From: Collimonas arenae
GTDB taxonomy: Bacteria > Pseudomonadota > Gammaproteobacteria > Burkholderiales > Burkholderiaceae_D
Direction: 5' to 3'
NCBI RefSeq assembly: GCF_001584165.1
Contig: NZ_CP013233.1
Coordinates: forward strand, 3,542,620 to 3,606,619
DNA length: 64,000 bases
Positions 8,600 to 16,489 of the stretch are shown here, one piece after another (within the stretch, counting starts at the first letter, position 1; every line of letters begins with the position of its first letter). The notes beneath the pieces were generated by a model that saw nothing but the letters and a program-made list of their open reading frames with translations, was not told where the DNA came from and did not search any database. The position numbers were made by a program, and so were the translations under genes.

Positions 8600-10381
8600 T
8601 TGGACCCGCCGATGATACAAATGACAACACTAGAGCAATTGAATAGCGCCGATGTACAGACCTTCGTTTCGACGCTGCACGGCATTTACGAACATTCGCC
8701 GTGGATTCCGGAACGCGCCGCAGCACAACGGCCATTCGCCAACATTACAGCGCTGAAACTGGCGATGCAGGCGGTCGTCAGCAACGCTACCCGAGAAGAA
8801 CAGTTGGGCCTGATCCGTGCCCACCCGGAGTTGGCGGGCAAGGCGGCCATCTCCGGCGAGCTGACTGTCGAATCGACCGGCGAGCAAGCCAAGGCCGGGC
8901 TCCACAATTGCAGTCCGGAAGAGTTCGCCACACTGCAAAAGCTGAATCGAGACTACAACAAGAAATTCGGTTTCCCGTTCATCCTCGCGGTCAAAGGCGC
9001 CGACGGCCAAGGCCTGACGCGACAGGCCATCATCGCCACCTTCACCCGCCGCCTGAAAAACCAGTTCGACGACGAGCTGGGCGAAGCGTTGCGCCAGATC
9101 GGCCGCATCGCCGAAATGCGCACCAACGATCTGCTCGGCTACACGCCGCAACTGGGCAAGACCATCATGCAATGGGCGGAACAGATCGGCGCCTGGAGCG
9201 ATGACGACAACGGCCTCACCTGCGCCTACATGACCGACGCGCACCGCCGCACGGCAACGCAAATCGCCGCATGGATGCGCGAAGCCGGCATGCAGGTCGA
9301 GATCGATGCAGTCGGCAACGTGGTCGGCCGTTATCTATCCGATAATCCGGCAGCCAAGACGCTGATGACCGGCTCGCACTACGACACGGTGCGCAACGGC
9401 GGCAAATACGATGGCCGCGAAGGCATCCTGCTGCCGATCGCCATCGTCAAACACTTGCATGAACGCGGCGAAAAGCTGCCGTTCCATTTCGAGATCGTCG
9501 GCTTTTCCGAAGAAGAAGGCGTGCGCTTCAAGAGCACTTTCCTCGGCAGTAATGCGATCATCGGCCAATTCAACATGGAGCTGCTGAATAATCTCGACCG
9601 CGATGGCATCAGCATGCGCGATGCGTTATTGAAGGCCGGCCACGATCCAGCAGCAATTCCTGCCATCGCGCGCAATCCAGCCGATTTGTTGGGCTACGTC
9701 GAAGTGCATATCGAACAAGGCCCGGTGCTGTTGCAGCGCGACCTGCCGGTCGGCATCGTCACATCGATCGCCGGCAGCTGCCGCTACATGGTGCAACTGA
9801 AAGGCGTCGCCAGCCACTCCGGCACCACGCCGATGTCGATGCGCAAGGACGCTGCTGCGGCCGCCGCTGAAATCCTGCTGTATGTGGAGCAGCGCTGCAG
9901 CCAAGACCAGCACGCGTCGCTGGTCGGCACCGTCGGCCAATTGCAGGTGCCGAACGGCTCGACCAACGTGATCCCTGGCGCCTGCGTATTCTCGCTGGAT
10001 ATCCGTGCGGCAGACGATACGGTGCGCGATGCTGCAGTGGAAGATGTGTTGCGTCACATCGAGACGGTCTGCGAACGCCGCTGCGTCGAAGCGAATATCG
10101 AGAAGATGGTGTCGGCTCCGGCCGCACCGTGCGCCTCGTGGTTGATGGAGCAATTGTCTGCAGCCACCGAGCGGGCTGGCGTAAAACCGTTCAAACTGGC
10201 TTCCGGCGCCGGTCATGATGCCATGACCATCGCTAAAATAACCGATGTCGCAATGCTGTTTACGCGTTGCGGCAACGGCGGCATCAGCCACAATCCATTG
10301 GAAACAATGACTGCGGATGATGCTGAAGTATCGGCGCAAATCTTGCTGGATTTCCTACGCCGCTTTACATCAAAACCTTGA
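8600..10381 (+). CDS. Fused OHCU decarboxylase (UraD) - allantoate amidohydrolase
   Basis: One 593-residue chain carries two purine-ring-degrading enzymes. Residues about 8-175 are OHCU decarboxylase: H75 in AHPELAG is the expected catalytic His, and NRDYNKKFGFPF is diagnostic; this step gives S-allantoin. Residues about 185-590 are an M20 zinc hydrolase of the allantoate amidohydrolase group: H260 (GSHYDTV), D271 (GGKYDG), the EEE at 304-306, H370 (HIEQGPVL) and H539 (GAGHDA) are the metal-site positions. The enzymes act two steps apart, with allantoinase between. Start is either TTG 8600, 9 bases after AAGGA, or ATG 8612; a GCGGGT/ACCCGC hairpin overlaps the TTG. Confidence 0.9.
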   Translation: MDPPMIQMTTLEQLNSADVQTFVSTLHGIYEHSPWIPERAAAQRPFANITALKLAMQAVVSNATREEQLGLIRAHPELAGKAAISGELTVESTGEQAKAGLHNCSPEEFATLQKLNRDYNKKFGFPFILAVKGADGQGLTRQAIIATFTRRLKNQFDDELGEALRQIGRIAEMRTNDLLGYTPQLGKTIMQWAEQIGAWSDDDNGLTCAYMTDAHRRTATQIAAWMREAGMQVEIDAVGNVVGRYLSDNPAAKTLMTGSHYDTVRNGGKYDGREGILLPIAIVKHLHERGEKLPFHFEIVGFSEEEGVRFKSTFLGSNAIIGQFNMELLNNLDRDGISMRDALLKAGHDPAAIPAIARNPADLLGYVEVHIEQGPVLLQRDLPVGIVTSIAGSCRYMVQLKGVASHSGTTPMSMRKDAAAAAAEILLYVEQRCSQDQHASLVGTVGQLQVPNGSTNVIPGACVFSLDIRAADDTVRDAAVEDVLRHIETVCERRCVEANIEKMVSAPAAPCASWLMEQLSAATERAGVKPFKLASGAGHDAMTIAKITDVAMLFTRCGNGGISHNPLETMTADDAEVSAQILLDFLRRFTSKP

Positions 10382-10428
10382 GCAAGGTAGCTCAAGGTCT
10401 TGAACCAGCGTATTTTTTTCCATAGCTC

Positions 10429-11790
10429 ATGTCTAAAACTTTATTGATAAGAAATGCGCGTGTCGTCGTCACCATGGACGACGCGCGTCGTGAAATCGCC
10501 GGCGGCGCGGTGTTCATCCGCGACAACATGATCGAACAGGTCGGCGACAGCGCCGACCTGCCGCAATCCGCCGACGAAGTGATCGACGCCGGCAATCACG
10601 TCGTCATCCCGGGCTTGGTGAATACCCATCACCACATGTACCAAAGCCTGACGCGCGTGATTCCGGCGGCGCAGAATGGCGAGCTGTTCAACTGGTTGAC
10701 TAACCTGTATCCGATCTGGGCCAACCTGACGCCAGAGATGATCAAGGTATCGACGTTGACTGCAATGGCTGAACTGATCATGTCCGGCTGCACCACCAGC
10801 AGCGATCACCTGTACATCTATCCAAACGGCTGCAAGCTGGACGACAGCATCGAAGCGGCGCAGCAGATCGGCATGCGTTTCCACGCCGCACGCGGCTCGA
10901 TGAGCGTCGGCCAGTCGAAAGGCGGCTTGCCGCCGGACCGCGTGGTGGAAGATGAAAAGGCGATTCTGCGGGATACCCAGCGCCTGATCGAAACCTATCA
11001 CGACAGCAACCGCCATGCGATGCAGCGCATCGTGGTGGCACCCTGCTCGCCGTTTTCGGTATCGCGCGACCTGATGCGCGAATCGGCGATTCTGGCCCGC
11101 CAGCATGGCGTTTCACTGCATACCCACCTGGCGGAAAACGTCAACGACATCGCCTACAGCCGCGAGAAATTCAACATGACGCCGGCTGAATATGCAGAGG
11201 ATTGCGGCTGGGTTGGCCATGACGTCTGGCATGCGCACTGTGTGCAGCTGGACGACGAAGGCATCTACATGTTCGGTCGTACCGGCACCGGCATCGCCCA
11301 CTGCCCTTGCTCCAACATGCGGCTGGCTTCCGGCATCGCGCCGATCCGCAAGATGGTCGACGCCGGCGTACCGGTCGGCATCGGCGTCGATGGTTCGGCA
11401 TCCAACGACGGCGCCCACATGCTGGGCGAAGTACGACAGGCGATGCTGTTGCAGCGGGTCGGTTTCGGCCCCGACGCGATGACGGCGCGGCAAGCGCTGG
11501 AGCTGGCCACGCTCGGCGGCGCCAAAGTGCTCAACCGCGACGACATCGGCGCACTGAAACCAGGCATGTCGGCCGATCTGGTGCTGTTCGATTTGAACAA
11601 GGTCGGCTTTGCCGGCGGCTGGCACGATCCGGTGGCGGCGCTGGTCTTCTGCACGCCAGCGGATGTCGCCTACAGTATCATCAACGGCCGCGTGGTGGTG
11701 CGTGATGGCCAGTTCACCACGGTTGATCTCGGCAGTGTGCTGGAGCACCACAACAAGCTGGCTCTGTCGCTGGCTGAAGCGGCGCGTTAA
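10429..11790 (+). CDS. 8-oxoguanine-type deaminase (amidohydrolase)
   Basis: A 453-residue amidohydrolase. Metal-site positions are seen: H67-x-H69 in NTHHHMYQSLTR, HTHLAE, the HAHC histidine and the aspartate in GVDGSASND. The HHHMYQSLTR segment and TTSSDHLY are typical of the 8-oxoguanine/hydroxyatrazine-like deaminase group of COG0402, as in Pseudomonas 8-oxoguanine deaminase, rather than the GuaD guanine deaminase group. Deamination of 8-oxoguanine would give urate directly, the substrate of PuuD. It follows the fusion gene by 47 bases and precedes a strong terminator, so it closes the plus-strand purine operon. Guanine or another aminopurine remains a possible substrate. Confidence 0.8.
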   Translation: MSKTLLIRNARVVVTMDDARREIAGGAVFIRDNMIEQVGDSADLPQSADEVIDAGNHVVIPGLVNTHHHMYQSLTRVIPAAQNGELFNWLTNLYPIWANLTPEMIKVSTLTAMAELIMSGCTTSSDHLYIYPNGCKLDDSIEAAQQIGMRFHAARGSMSVGQSKGGLPPDRVVEDEKAILRDTQRLIETYHDSNRHAMQRIVVAPCSPFSVSRDLMRESAILARQHGVSLHTHLAENVNDIAYSREKFNMTPAEYAEDCGWVGHDVWHAHCVQLDDEGIYMFGRTGTGIAHCPCSNMRLASGIAPIRKMVDAGVPVGIGVDGSASNDGAHMLGEVRQAMLLQRVGFGPDAMTARQALELATLGGAKVLNRDDIGALKPGMSADLVLFDLNKVGFAGGWHDPVAALVFCTPADVAYSIINGRVVVRDGQFTTVDLGSVLEHHNKLALSLAEAAR

Positions 11791-11815
11791 GCTGCATTTT
11801 CCGGCAATATCAAGG

Positions 11816-11845
11816 AAAGGCCACGGCGTAAGCCGTGGCCTTTTT
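11816..11845 (+). terminator. Intrinsic terminator of the purine operon
   Basis: AAGGCCACGG and CCGTGGCCTT form a 10-bp stem with a 6-base loop and a T5 tail, right after the deaminase stop. The A-rich left flank allows weak action on the opposite strand for the convergent LysR gene. Confidence 0.92.
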
Positions 11846-11874
11846 CGTAGCTGCTGCGTTTTTGGATAGCGTCA

Positions 11875-12798
11875 TCAAAATGCCGAGAAACGGCGCGCCA
11901 GATCATGCTCGCGGAAATGCTCGACGACGTAATCGACAAACACCCGGGTTTTCGCTGGCAGTAATTTTTGCGCGGCAAAATACAAGGACAAGCTACCGCC
12001 GTCGACATACCAGTCGGGTAGCACGCGTATCAGGCTCTTGTTGAGCATAAACGGCAGCGCGTTCGGCATACTGACCAAGGCAATGCCAAGACCCATCTGA
12101 GCGATTTCGCAGGCCGCTTCCGGATCGCTCATGGTCATCCGCACGCGCAAGGTCACCGGCACCTGCTGGTTGGCGCGGTTGCGCAACGGCCAAGTGCGCA
12201 CTCTTCCCGTTTGCGGCGAGCGAATGAAGATACCGTCGAGCGCGTCCAGGTCGGTCGGCGATGTCGGCATCTTCTTGCCCTTGAAATAATCCGGTGCCGC
12301 CAGCAACACCCGATGCGCCGGCGCCAGTTGGCGCGCAACAACGCCGGGTGGCAACTCAAAACCGCCGCCAAGAGCGGCATCGAAGCCTTGCGCGATCAGA
12401 TCAACCTGGCGGTTGTCGAAATGCCAGTCCGGCGAGATCGCCGGATACTTTGCCAGGAATGGCGCCAGCAGCGGCACCATGTAGGTACGGCCGAAGCCGG
12501 TGCCCATGCTGACCTTGAGTACTCCCGCCGGTTGCCCACCGGCGCTGGCCAGGTTATCGACTGCGGCCTGGATCGACACCAGGCTGTCCCTGACTTCATG
12601 CAGGAAACTCTCGCCGGCCTCGGTCAAGGTCAGGCTACGCGTGCTGCGCTGGAACAGGCGCACACCGAGCCCAGCCTCCAGCCGTGCCACATTCTTGCCG
12701 ACCGCGGCCGATGTCATGCCGAGGCGGCGTGCCGCCTCGGAGAAGCTGCCTGCCTCGGCGCTGCGCACGAAACATTGCATTCCGATCATCGTTTCCAT
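11875..12798 (-). CDS. LysR-family transcriptional regulator
   Basis: A 307-residue LysR regulator of the CrgA/DhcR-like group. Helix-turn-helix residues 16-40 (GSFSEAARRLGMTSAAVGKNVARLE) and the LFQRSTRSLTLTEAG segment are typical, and the rest is the effector-binding domain. It is divergent from the SDR gene at 12936, the usual arrangement in which the regulator controls the neighbouring oxidoreductase. No link to purine metabolism is evident; the terminator at 11816 isolates it from that operon. The effector is unknown. Confidence 0.92.
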   Translation of the reverse strand: METMIGMQCFVRSAEAGSFSEAARRLGMTSAAVGKNVARLEAGLGVRLFQRSTRSLTLTEAGESFLHEVRDSLVSIQAAVDNLASAGGQPAGVLKVSMGTGFGRTYMVPLLAPFLAKYPAISPDWHFDNRQVDLIAQGFDAALGGGFELPPGVVARQLAPAHRVLLAAPDYFKGKKMPTSPTDLDALDGIFIRSPQTGRVRTWPLRNRANQQVPVTLRVRMTMSDPEAACEIAQMGLGIALVSMPNALPFMLNKSLIRVLPDWYVDGGSLSLYFAAQKLLPAKTRVFVDYVVEHFREHDLARRFSAF

Positions 12799-12935
12799 GT
12801 CGTTATTTCAAACCTTTGGGATGAAGTGAATATGAAGATTAGCGACTAGTCACAACATAATGATCGTCCGATACTTCGCTTGTCAACTCGCCACTCATCA
12901 TTTCGATAAGCGGCGCAACCAAACGGAGAAACCTC

Positions 12936-13694
12936 ATGAGCAACAATCAAGAATCCCAAGTACTCGCAGGCAAGGTCGCCTTCATCCAGGGCGGCTCACG
13001 CGGCATCGGCGCCGCCGTCGCCAAACGCCTGGCCAGAGATGGCGCAGCCGTCGCCCTGACCTATATCAGTTCAGGTGAGCGCGCCCTGCAAATGGTAAAG
13101 GACATCGAAGCTGCCGGCGGACGTGCATTGGCGATCAAAGCTGACAGCGCTGACGCCGAAGCGATCAAGGCGGCCATCGGACAAACCATGACGAAGTTTG
13201 GACGACTCGACATCCTGGTCAACAATGCCGGCGTGCTGGCGATTGCGCCGCTGGCCGATTTCAGCCTGGAAGACTTCGATCGCACGCTGGCAATCAATGT
13301 CCGCAGCGTCTTCATCGCCAGCCAGGAAGCGGCACGCCACATGGGCGGCGGCGGCCGTATCATCAACATCGGCAGCACCAATGCCGACCGCATGCCGTTT
13401 GCCGGCGGCGGCCCTTACGCCATGAGCAAGTCGGCTCTGGTCGGCCTGACTCGCGGCCTGGCGCGCGACCTCGGTCCGCGCGGCATCACCATCAACAATG
13501 TGCAGCCTGGCCCAGTCGATACCGACATGAATCCGGCCGGCAGCGACTTCGCCGCCTCCCTGAAGGCAATGATGCCGGTCGGCCGCTACGGCACCGCTGA
13601 AGAAGTCGCCGGCTTCGTGGCTTACCTGGCCAGCCCCGAAGCGGCTTACATCACCGGCGCCAGCCTCAGCATTGATGGCGGCTTTGCCGCCTGA
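12936..13694 (+). CDS. Short-chain dehydrogenase/reductase (SDR)
   Basis: A 252-residue classical SDR. The nucleotide-binding glycine motif is GGSRGIG (residues 19-25), NNAG is at 97-99, the catalytic Ser147, Tyr161 and Lys165 (YAMSK) are present, and the C-terminal GASLSIDGG is typical. It is similar to FabG-like 3-oxoacyl reductases, but as an isolated gene with a private LysR regulator it is more likely a xenobiotic- or stress-induced carbonyl/alcohol oxidoreductase. A GGAGAAACCTC ribosome-binding site precedes the ATG. A strong palindromic terminator follows. Confidence 0.92.
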   Translation: MSNNQESQVLAGKVAFIQGGSRGIGAAVAKRLARDGAAVALTYISSGERALQMVKDIEAAGGRALAIKADSADAEAIKAAIGQTMTKFGRLDILVNNAGVLAIAPLADFSLEDFDRTLAINVRSVFIASQEAARHMGGGGRIINIGSTNADRMPFAGGGPYAMSKSALVGLTRGLARDLGPRGITINNVQPGPVDTDMNPAGSDFAASLKAMMPVGRYGTAEEVAGFVAYLASPEAAYITGASLSIDGGFAA

Positions 13695-13717
13695 TAATTC
13701 CTTGCACTGAGTTGAAT

Positions 13718-13759
13718 GCAAAAGGCGGTTCAGCATCGTCACGCTGGACCGCCTTTTGC
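13718..13759. terminator. Terminator after the SDR gene
   Basis: GCAAAAGGCGGT and ACCGCCTTTTGC arms extended by CAGC/GCTG form a stem of about 16 bp with a single mismatch around an 8-base loop. Symmetric A and T runs inside the stem ends make it usable on both strands. Confidence 0.85.
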
Positions 13760-13850
13760 AGCAGATATCGCATATTTTCTACCCTTCAGGACTCGCACCA
13801 TCCCGCGCGCGGACCGGCTTTCGCCCTCGGATTGCATGCTCCCTGATGTG

Positions 13851-13874
13851 TATAATGATAATCTCATTATCATA
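13851..13874 (+). promoter_or_regulatory. Fur-box-like inverted repeat before the RHH gene
   Basis: TATAATGATAATCTCATTATCATA contains the perfect inverted repeat TGATAAT-ctc-ATTATCA (13856-13872). The hexamers TATAAT, GATAAT and ATTATC resemble the three-hexamer Fur box, although the spacer is 3 rather than 1 base. It also overlaps a possible -10 box and ends 17 bases before the start of the ribbon-helix-helix gene. It could instead be the autoregulatory operator of that protein. Confidence 0.45.
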
Positions 13875-13890
13875 AAAGTCTGCCTATTCC

Positions 13891-14085
13891 ATGGAATCAA
13901 AAACTGCACGACTAACCATCCTGATCGATCCCGTGAAAAAGAAGGCGTTTGACGAACTGTGCCTTGCGCAGGACTTGACGCCATCGCAGGTGATACGGCA
14001 AATGATCCGCGAATATCTGGAGCGTCATCACGTCGATTACCCAACCAAAGCTGCCGCCAGGACGCCCAAGGCAACTAACAAATAG
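13891..14085 (+). CDS. Ribbon-helix-helix (CopG-like) DNA-binding protein
   Basis: Sixty-four residues. An N-terminal beta strand ARLTILIDP is followed by KKKAFDELCLAQDLTPSQVIRQMIREYLERH, the two helices of a ribbon-helix-helix fold, and a basic Ala/Lys/Thr tail. Such proteins bind operators as dimers of dimers. The TGATAAT palindrome just upstream is a plausible site. No toxin partner is encoded next to it, so an antitoxin role is not supported. It may be a local regulator of the YkgJ/spermidine-synthase-like cluster that follows after about 280 bases with no other gene. Confidence 0.8.
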   Translation: MESKTARLTILIDPVKKKAFDELCLAQDLTPSQVIRQMIREYLERHHVDYPTKAAARTPKATNK

Positions 14086-14345
14086 ATCATAACCGCCGCT
14101 CGCTGCCGTGAGCGGCAAAACCTTGCGCTTCTGCGCGCCGGATATCCTTCCTGCAAGACAGACAGCCCTGCCTTCTCCACCAACGCATCCGCTATATTCC
14201 CGTTTTCAGGATGGCAGAAGCACGCCAGCGCGGATCACAACCCGACAAGAATCGTTGACTGCCCGGACAGCATGCCATCCGCCACTGATAATCTGGCATC
14301 TCGGCAACAGCTTTCAAATCGCGTAGAATGAGTATGGTATGTTCA

Positions 14346-14364
14346 TTTAATGATAATGACATTA
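14346..14364 (+). promoter_or_regulatory. Second Fur-box-like site before the Cys-rich gene
   Basis: TTTAATGATAATGACATTA matches about 12 of 19 positions of the classical Fur consensus when aligned by eye. It ends immediately before the ATG at 14367, the start I prefer for the Cys-rich protein. A bound repressor there would block initiation. The same AATGATAAT core occurs in the site at 13851. Confidence 0.4.
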
Positions 14365-14366
14365 CA

Positions 14367-14720
14367 ATGAAAAGCAATGCGCACATAATCAAGTTCTTCC
14401 GGCAACGGATCCCGGCATTTACCTGTGTGCCGGGCTGTCACGACTGCTGCGGACCGGTGCTGGCCTCAACCGAAGAGATGGCCAGGCTGCCGCGCAAGAG
14501 TGCGCAGGAACAGGACGCCGCCATGGCCGCACTGAACTGCCCGCATCTGGGCGCCAACGGTTGCCAAGTGTATGAGGAACGCCCGCTAGTTTGCCGCCTG
14601 TTCGGCACCACGCCCAAGCTCGCCTGCCCGAACGGCAAACGGCCTGAGGTGATGATCGATCCCCTGATAGAAGATCGGATCTACCGTTATTTCATACAGA
14701 CGCGCCATGTGCTGGTTTGA
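14367..14720 (+). CDS. YkgJ-type CxxCxxCC cysteine-cluster protein
   Basis: A 117-residue protein from the ATG at 14367 (an earlier in-frame ATG at 14328 would add 13 residues and overlap the Fur-like site). It carries the metal-binding cysteine pattern of the YkgJ/CxxCxxCC family: Cys20, 24, 27 and 28 (CVPGCHDCC), then Cys58, 66, 76 and 87 within NCPHLGANGC, YEERPLVCRLFG and ACPNG. Family members are thought to bind iron or zinc; the biochemical role is unresolved. The two tandem spermidine-synthase-like genes follow 36 bases later on the same strand, so the three probably form one transcription unit. No clear ribosome-binding site precedes either start. Confidence 0.8.
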   Translation: MKSNAHIIKFFRQRIPAFTCVPGCHDCCGPVLASTEEMARLPRKSAQEQDAAMAALNCPHLGANGCQVYEERPLVCRLFGTTPKLACPNGKRPEVMIDPLIEDRIYRYFIQTRHVLV

Positions 14721-14756
14721 CACCTCGCCTTACCCGGAGCTTTAGAAAAGACGACC

Positions 14757-15542
14757 ATGCTTCTAGACAATCTTTCCGACCTCGCGAATTTTTCCGCTGA
14801 CGGCCGTCCTTTCATCTATAAAAACACATACTCGATTTCGCTGCTGTTCGACAGCAGCGCGGTACAAAGTGAGATGTACATGAGCGAACCGGACGAACTG
14901 CTGCTAGGCTATACCATCACGATGATGGGCTTTCTACTCTTCAACGATGCGCCGAAGAGGATTGCCATGATAGGTCTGGGCGGCGGTTCGCTGGTCAAAT
15001 ACTGTTATCGTCATCTGCCGCAGTCCGCCATCGTGGTGGCCGAAAACAACCCGGAAGTGATCGCCTTGAGAAAACATTTCCAGATTCCCCAGGATGACCA
15101 CAGGCTGCAGATTGTCTGCATGGATGGCTGTCAGCTGGTGCGCGACGCTGAGAACGACCACGATGTCCTGCTGGTGGACGGATTTGACCGCAACGGGCAG
15201 CCGCCACAGCTATGCAGCCAGGCGTTCTATGACGACTGTTACCAGTCACTGGCGCAGGACGGCATGCTGGTAGTCAACCTGCTCGGCAACAATAGCGATA
15301 CGGACTTGTATCTCGATCGCATTCAGCGCAGTTTTGGCGGCGCCGCGATTGCGGTCGACGCGAGGGAATCCGGTAACCGAATCGTGTTTGCGTGCAAAGG
15401 AAAACGACTCGACACCGCAGAGCAAAGCCTGCTCAAAAAATTGAAAGATCTGTCGCCGCATCATGCACTGATGTTGCGCCTGACCGCGCAAAACATTGTG
15501 CAGCAACGCAGAAACGATAAGCTGGCCACAGCGTTCCCCTGA
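14757..15542 (+). CDS. Spermidine-synthase-like protein, copy 1
   Basis: A 261-residue SAM-dependent-methyltransferase-fold protein of the SpeE-like group. The nucleotide loop is GLGGGS (residues 73-78) where true spermidine synthases have GGGDGG, so the substrate-binding aspartate is replaced. The acidic end of strand 2 is VVAENN, and DGFD (141-144) stands where SpeE has DSTDP, retaining both aspartates. The N-terminal FDSSAVQSEM segment matches the small beta domain. No speD or other polyamine gene is near. The catalytic activity is therefore uncertain: an aminopropyl or methyl transfer to an unusual acceptor is possible. It is followed 50 bases later by a diverged tandem copy. Confidence 0.75.
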   Translation: MLLDNLSDLANFSADGRPFIYKNTYSISLLFDSSAVQSEMYMSEPDELLLGYTITMMGFLLFNDAPKRIAMIGLGGGSLVKYCYRHLPQSAIVVAENNPEVIALRKHFQIPQDDHRLQIVCMDGCQLVRDAENDHDVLLVDGFDRNGQPPQLCSQAFYDDCYQSLAQDGMLVVNLLGNNSDTDLYLDRIQRSFGGAAIAVDARESGNRIVFACKGKRLDTAEQSLLKKLKDLSPHHALMLRLTAQNIVQQRRNDKLATAFP

Positions 15543-15592
15543 GTACTCCGCCTATTGCAACTGGCACAGCGACAGACTCACTATCACGCCAC

Positions 15593-16375
15593 ATGAACAC
15601 ACCCAGCTCTTTTGAACAACTGCTCGAGAAAAGTGGCGGACAACCCTTTGTGTTCGACCATGGCGACATGCGTACGCTGCACTTCGACCATAAATATGTG
15701 CAGAGCGCAATGTCGATTGCCGAGCCACACAAACTGTTGCTGAGCTATACCCGGGCGATGATGGGTTTCATGCTGTTTCATGCAGCCCCCAGGCACATCT
15801 TGCTGGTCGGCCTGGGTGGCGGTTCGCTCGCCAAGTACTGCTATCGTCATTTCCCCGCCGCTCGCATTACCGTTCTCGAGCTGAGCGCAGAAGTGATCGC
15901 CTTGCGCGACGCGTTCATGATTCCCGCCGACGACGAACGCCTGCAAGTGATCCACACCGATGCGGCAGCGTACATGCAAGCCCAGCAAGGGAATATCGCG
16001 GATATCATCATGCTGGACGGCTTTTCCGCAGATGGTCCTGCGGATGAACTCAGCACCAGCAGTTTCTATGCAGATTGCCTGCGCAGTCTGACGCCCGGCG
16101 GCATCCTGGTATCCAATCTATGGGACCGTCCGGATTTCCTGGTGCAGGCCATCGGGCAGGCGCTGGCCGCATCCGACTGGCGCATCTGGTGGTGCCGCAC
16201 CAGCGACAGCCACAATTGCATTGCGTTCTTCATCAAAGGCAGCGTGACGCCGCTTTTCAGATCGGAGATCCGTAGTAGAGCGAAAAAACTGGATGCGCAA
16301 TTTGGATTGCAGCTATTGGAACTGGTGCCATCGTTCCAACTCGTCAGAGACAAGCCGGAAGAAGAACCTACTTAG
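15593..16375 (+). CDS. Spermidine-synthase-like protein, copy 2
   Basis: A 260-residue paralogue of the preceding protein, with the same layout: FDHKYVQSAM at 31-40, GLGGGSLAKYCYRHFP from residue 73, VLELS at strand 2 and DGFS at 142-145. The second aspartate of the active-site loop, retained in copy 1, is Ser here, so the two copies are probably not redundant. The tandem arrangement indicates an old duplication rather than a recent one: the GLGGGSL-KYCYRH block is nearly identical but flanks differ widely. A heteromeric enzyme is possible (inference). A terminator after it closes the cluster. Confidence 0.75.
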   Translation: MNTPSSFEQLLEKSGGQPFVFDHGDMRTLHFDHKYVQSAMSIAEPHKLLLSYTRAMMGFMLFHAAPRHILLVGLGGGSLAKYCYRHFPAARITVLELSAEVIALRDAFMIPADDERLQVIHTDAAAYMQAQQGNIADIIMLDGFSADGPADELSTSSFYADCLRSLTPGGILVSNLWDRPDFLVQAIGQALAASDWRIWWCRTSDSHNCIAFFIKGSVTPLFRSEIRSRAKKLDAQFGLQLLELVPSFQLVRDKPEEEPT

Positions 16376-16391
16376 ATGTTGTACCCGGCAT

Positions 16392-16428
16392 AAAAATATC
16401 CCCGCCGCTTGCGCATGGGGGATATTTT
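16392..16428. terminator. Bidirectional terminator between the SpeE-like genes and pyk
   Basis: AAAAATATCCCC pairs with GGGGATATTTT around a loop of about 13 bases; the A and T runs on both sides suit termination for the converging transcripts. Confidence 0.85.
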
Positions 16429-16489
16429 CCGGCCGCTTTTCTAGCGGAACCGCATCAATTCACCGGCTAACGCCGGTAACGTACCGAAT

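Noticed and set aside
13891-14720. Toxin-antitoxin pair (RHH protein plus neighbour)
   Set aside because: The neighbour is a YkgJ-type Cys cluster protein about 280 bases away, not a toxin family.
14757-16375. Genuine spermidine synthase genes
   Set aside because: GGGS replaces GGGDGG in both, copy 2 lacks the second loop aspartate, and no speD is present.
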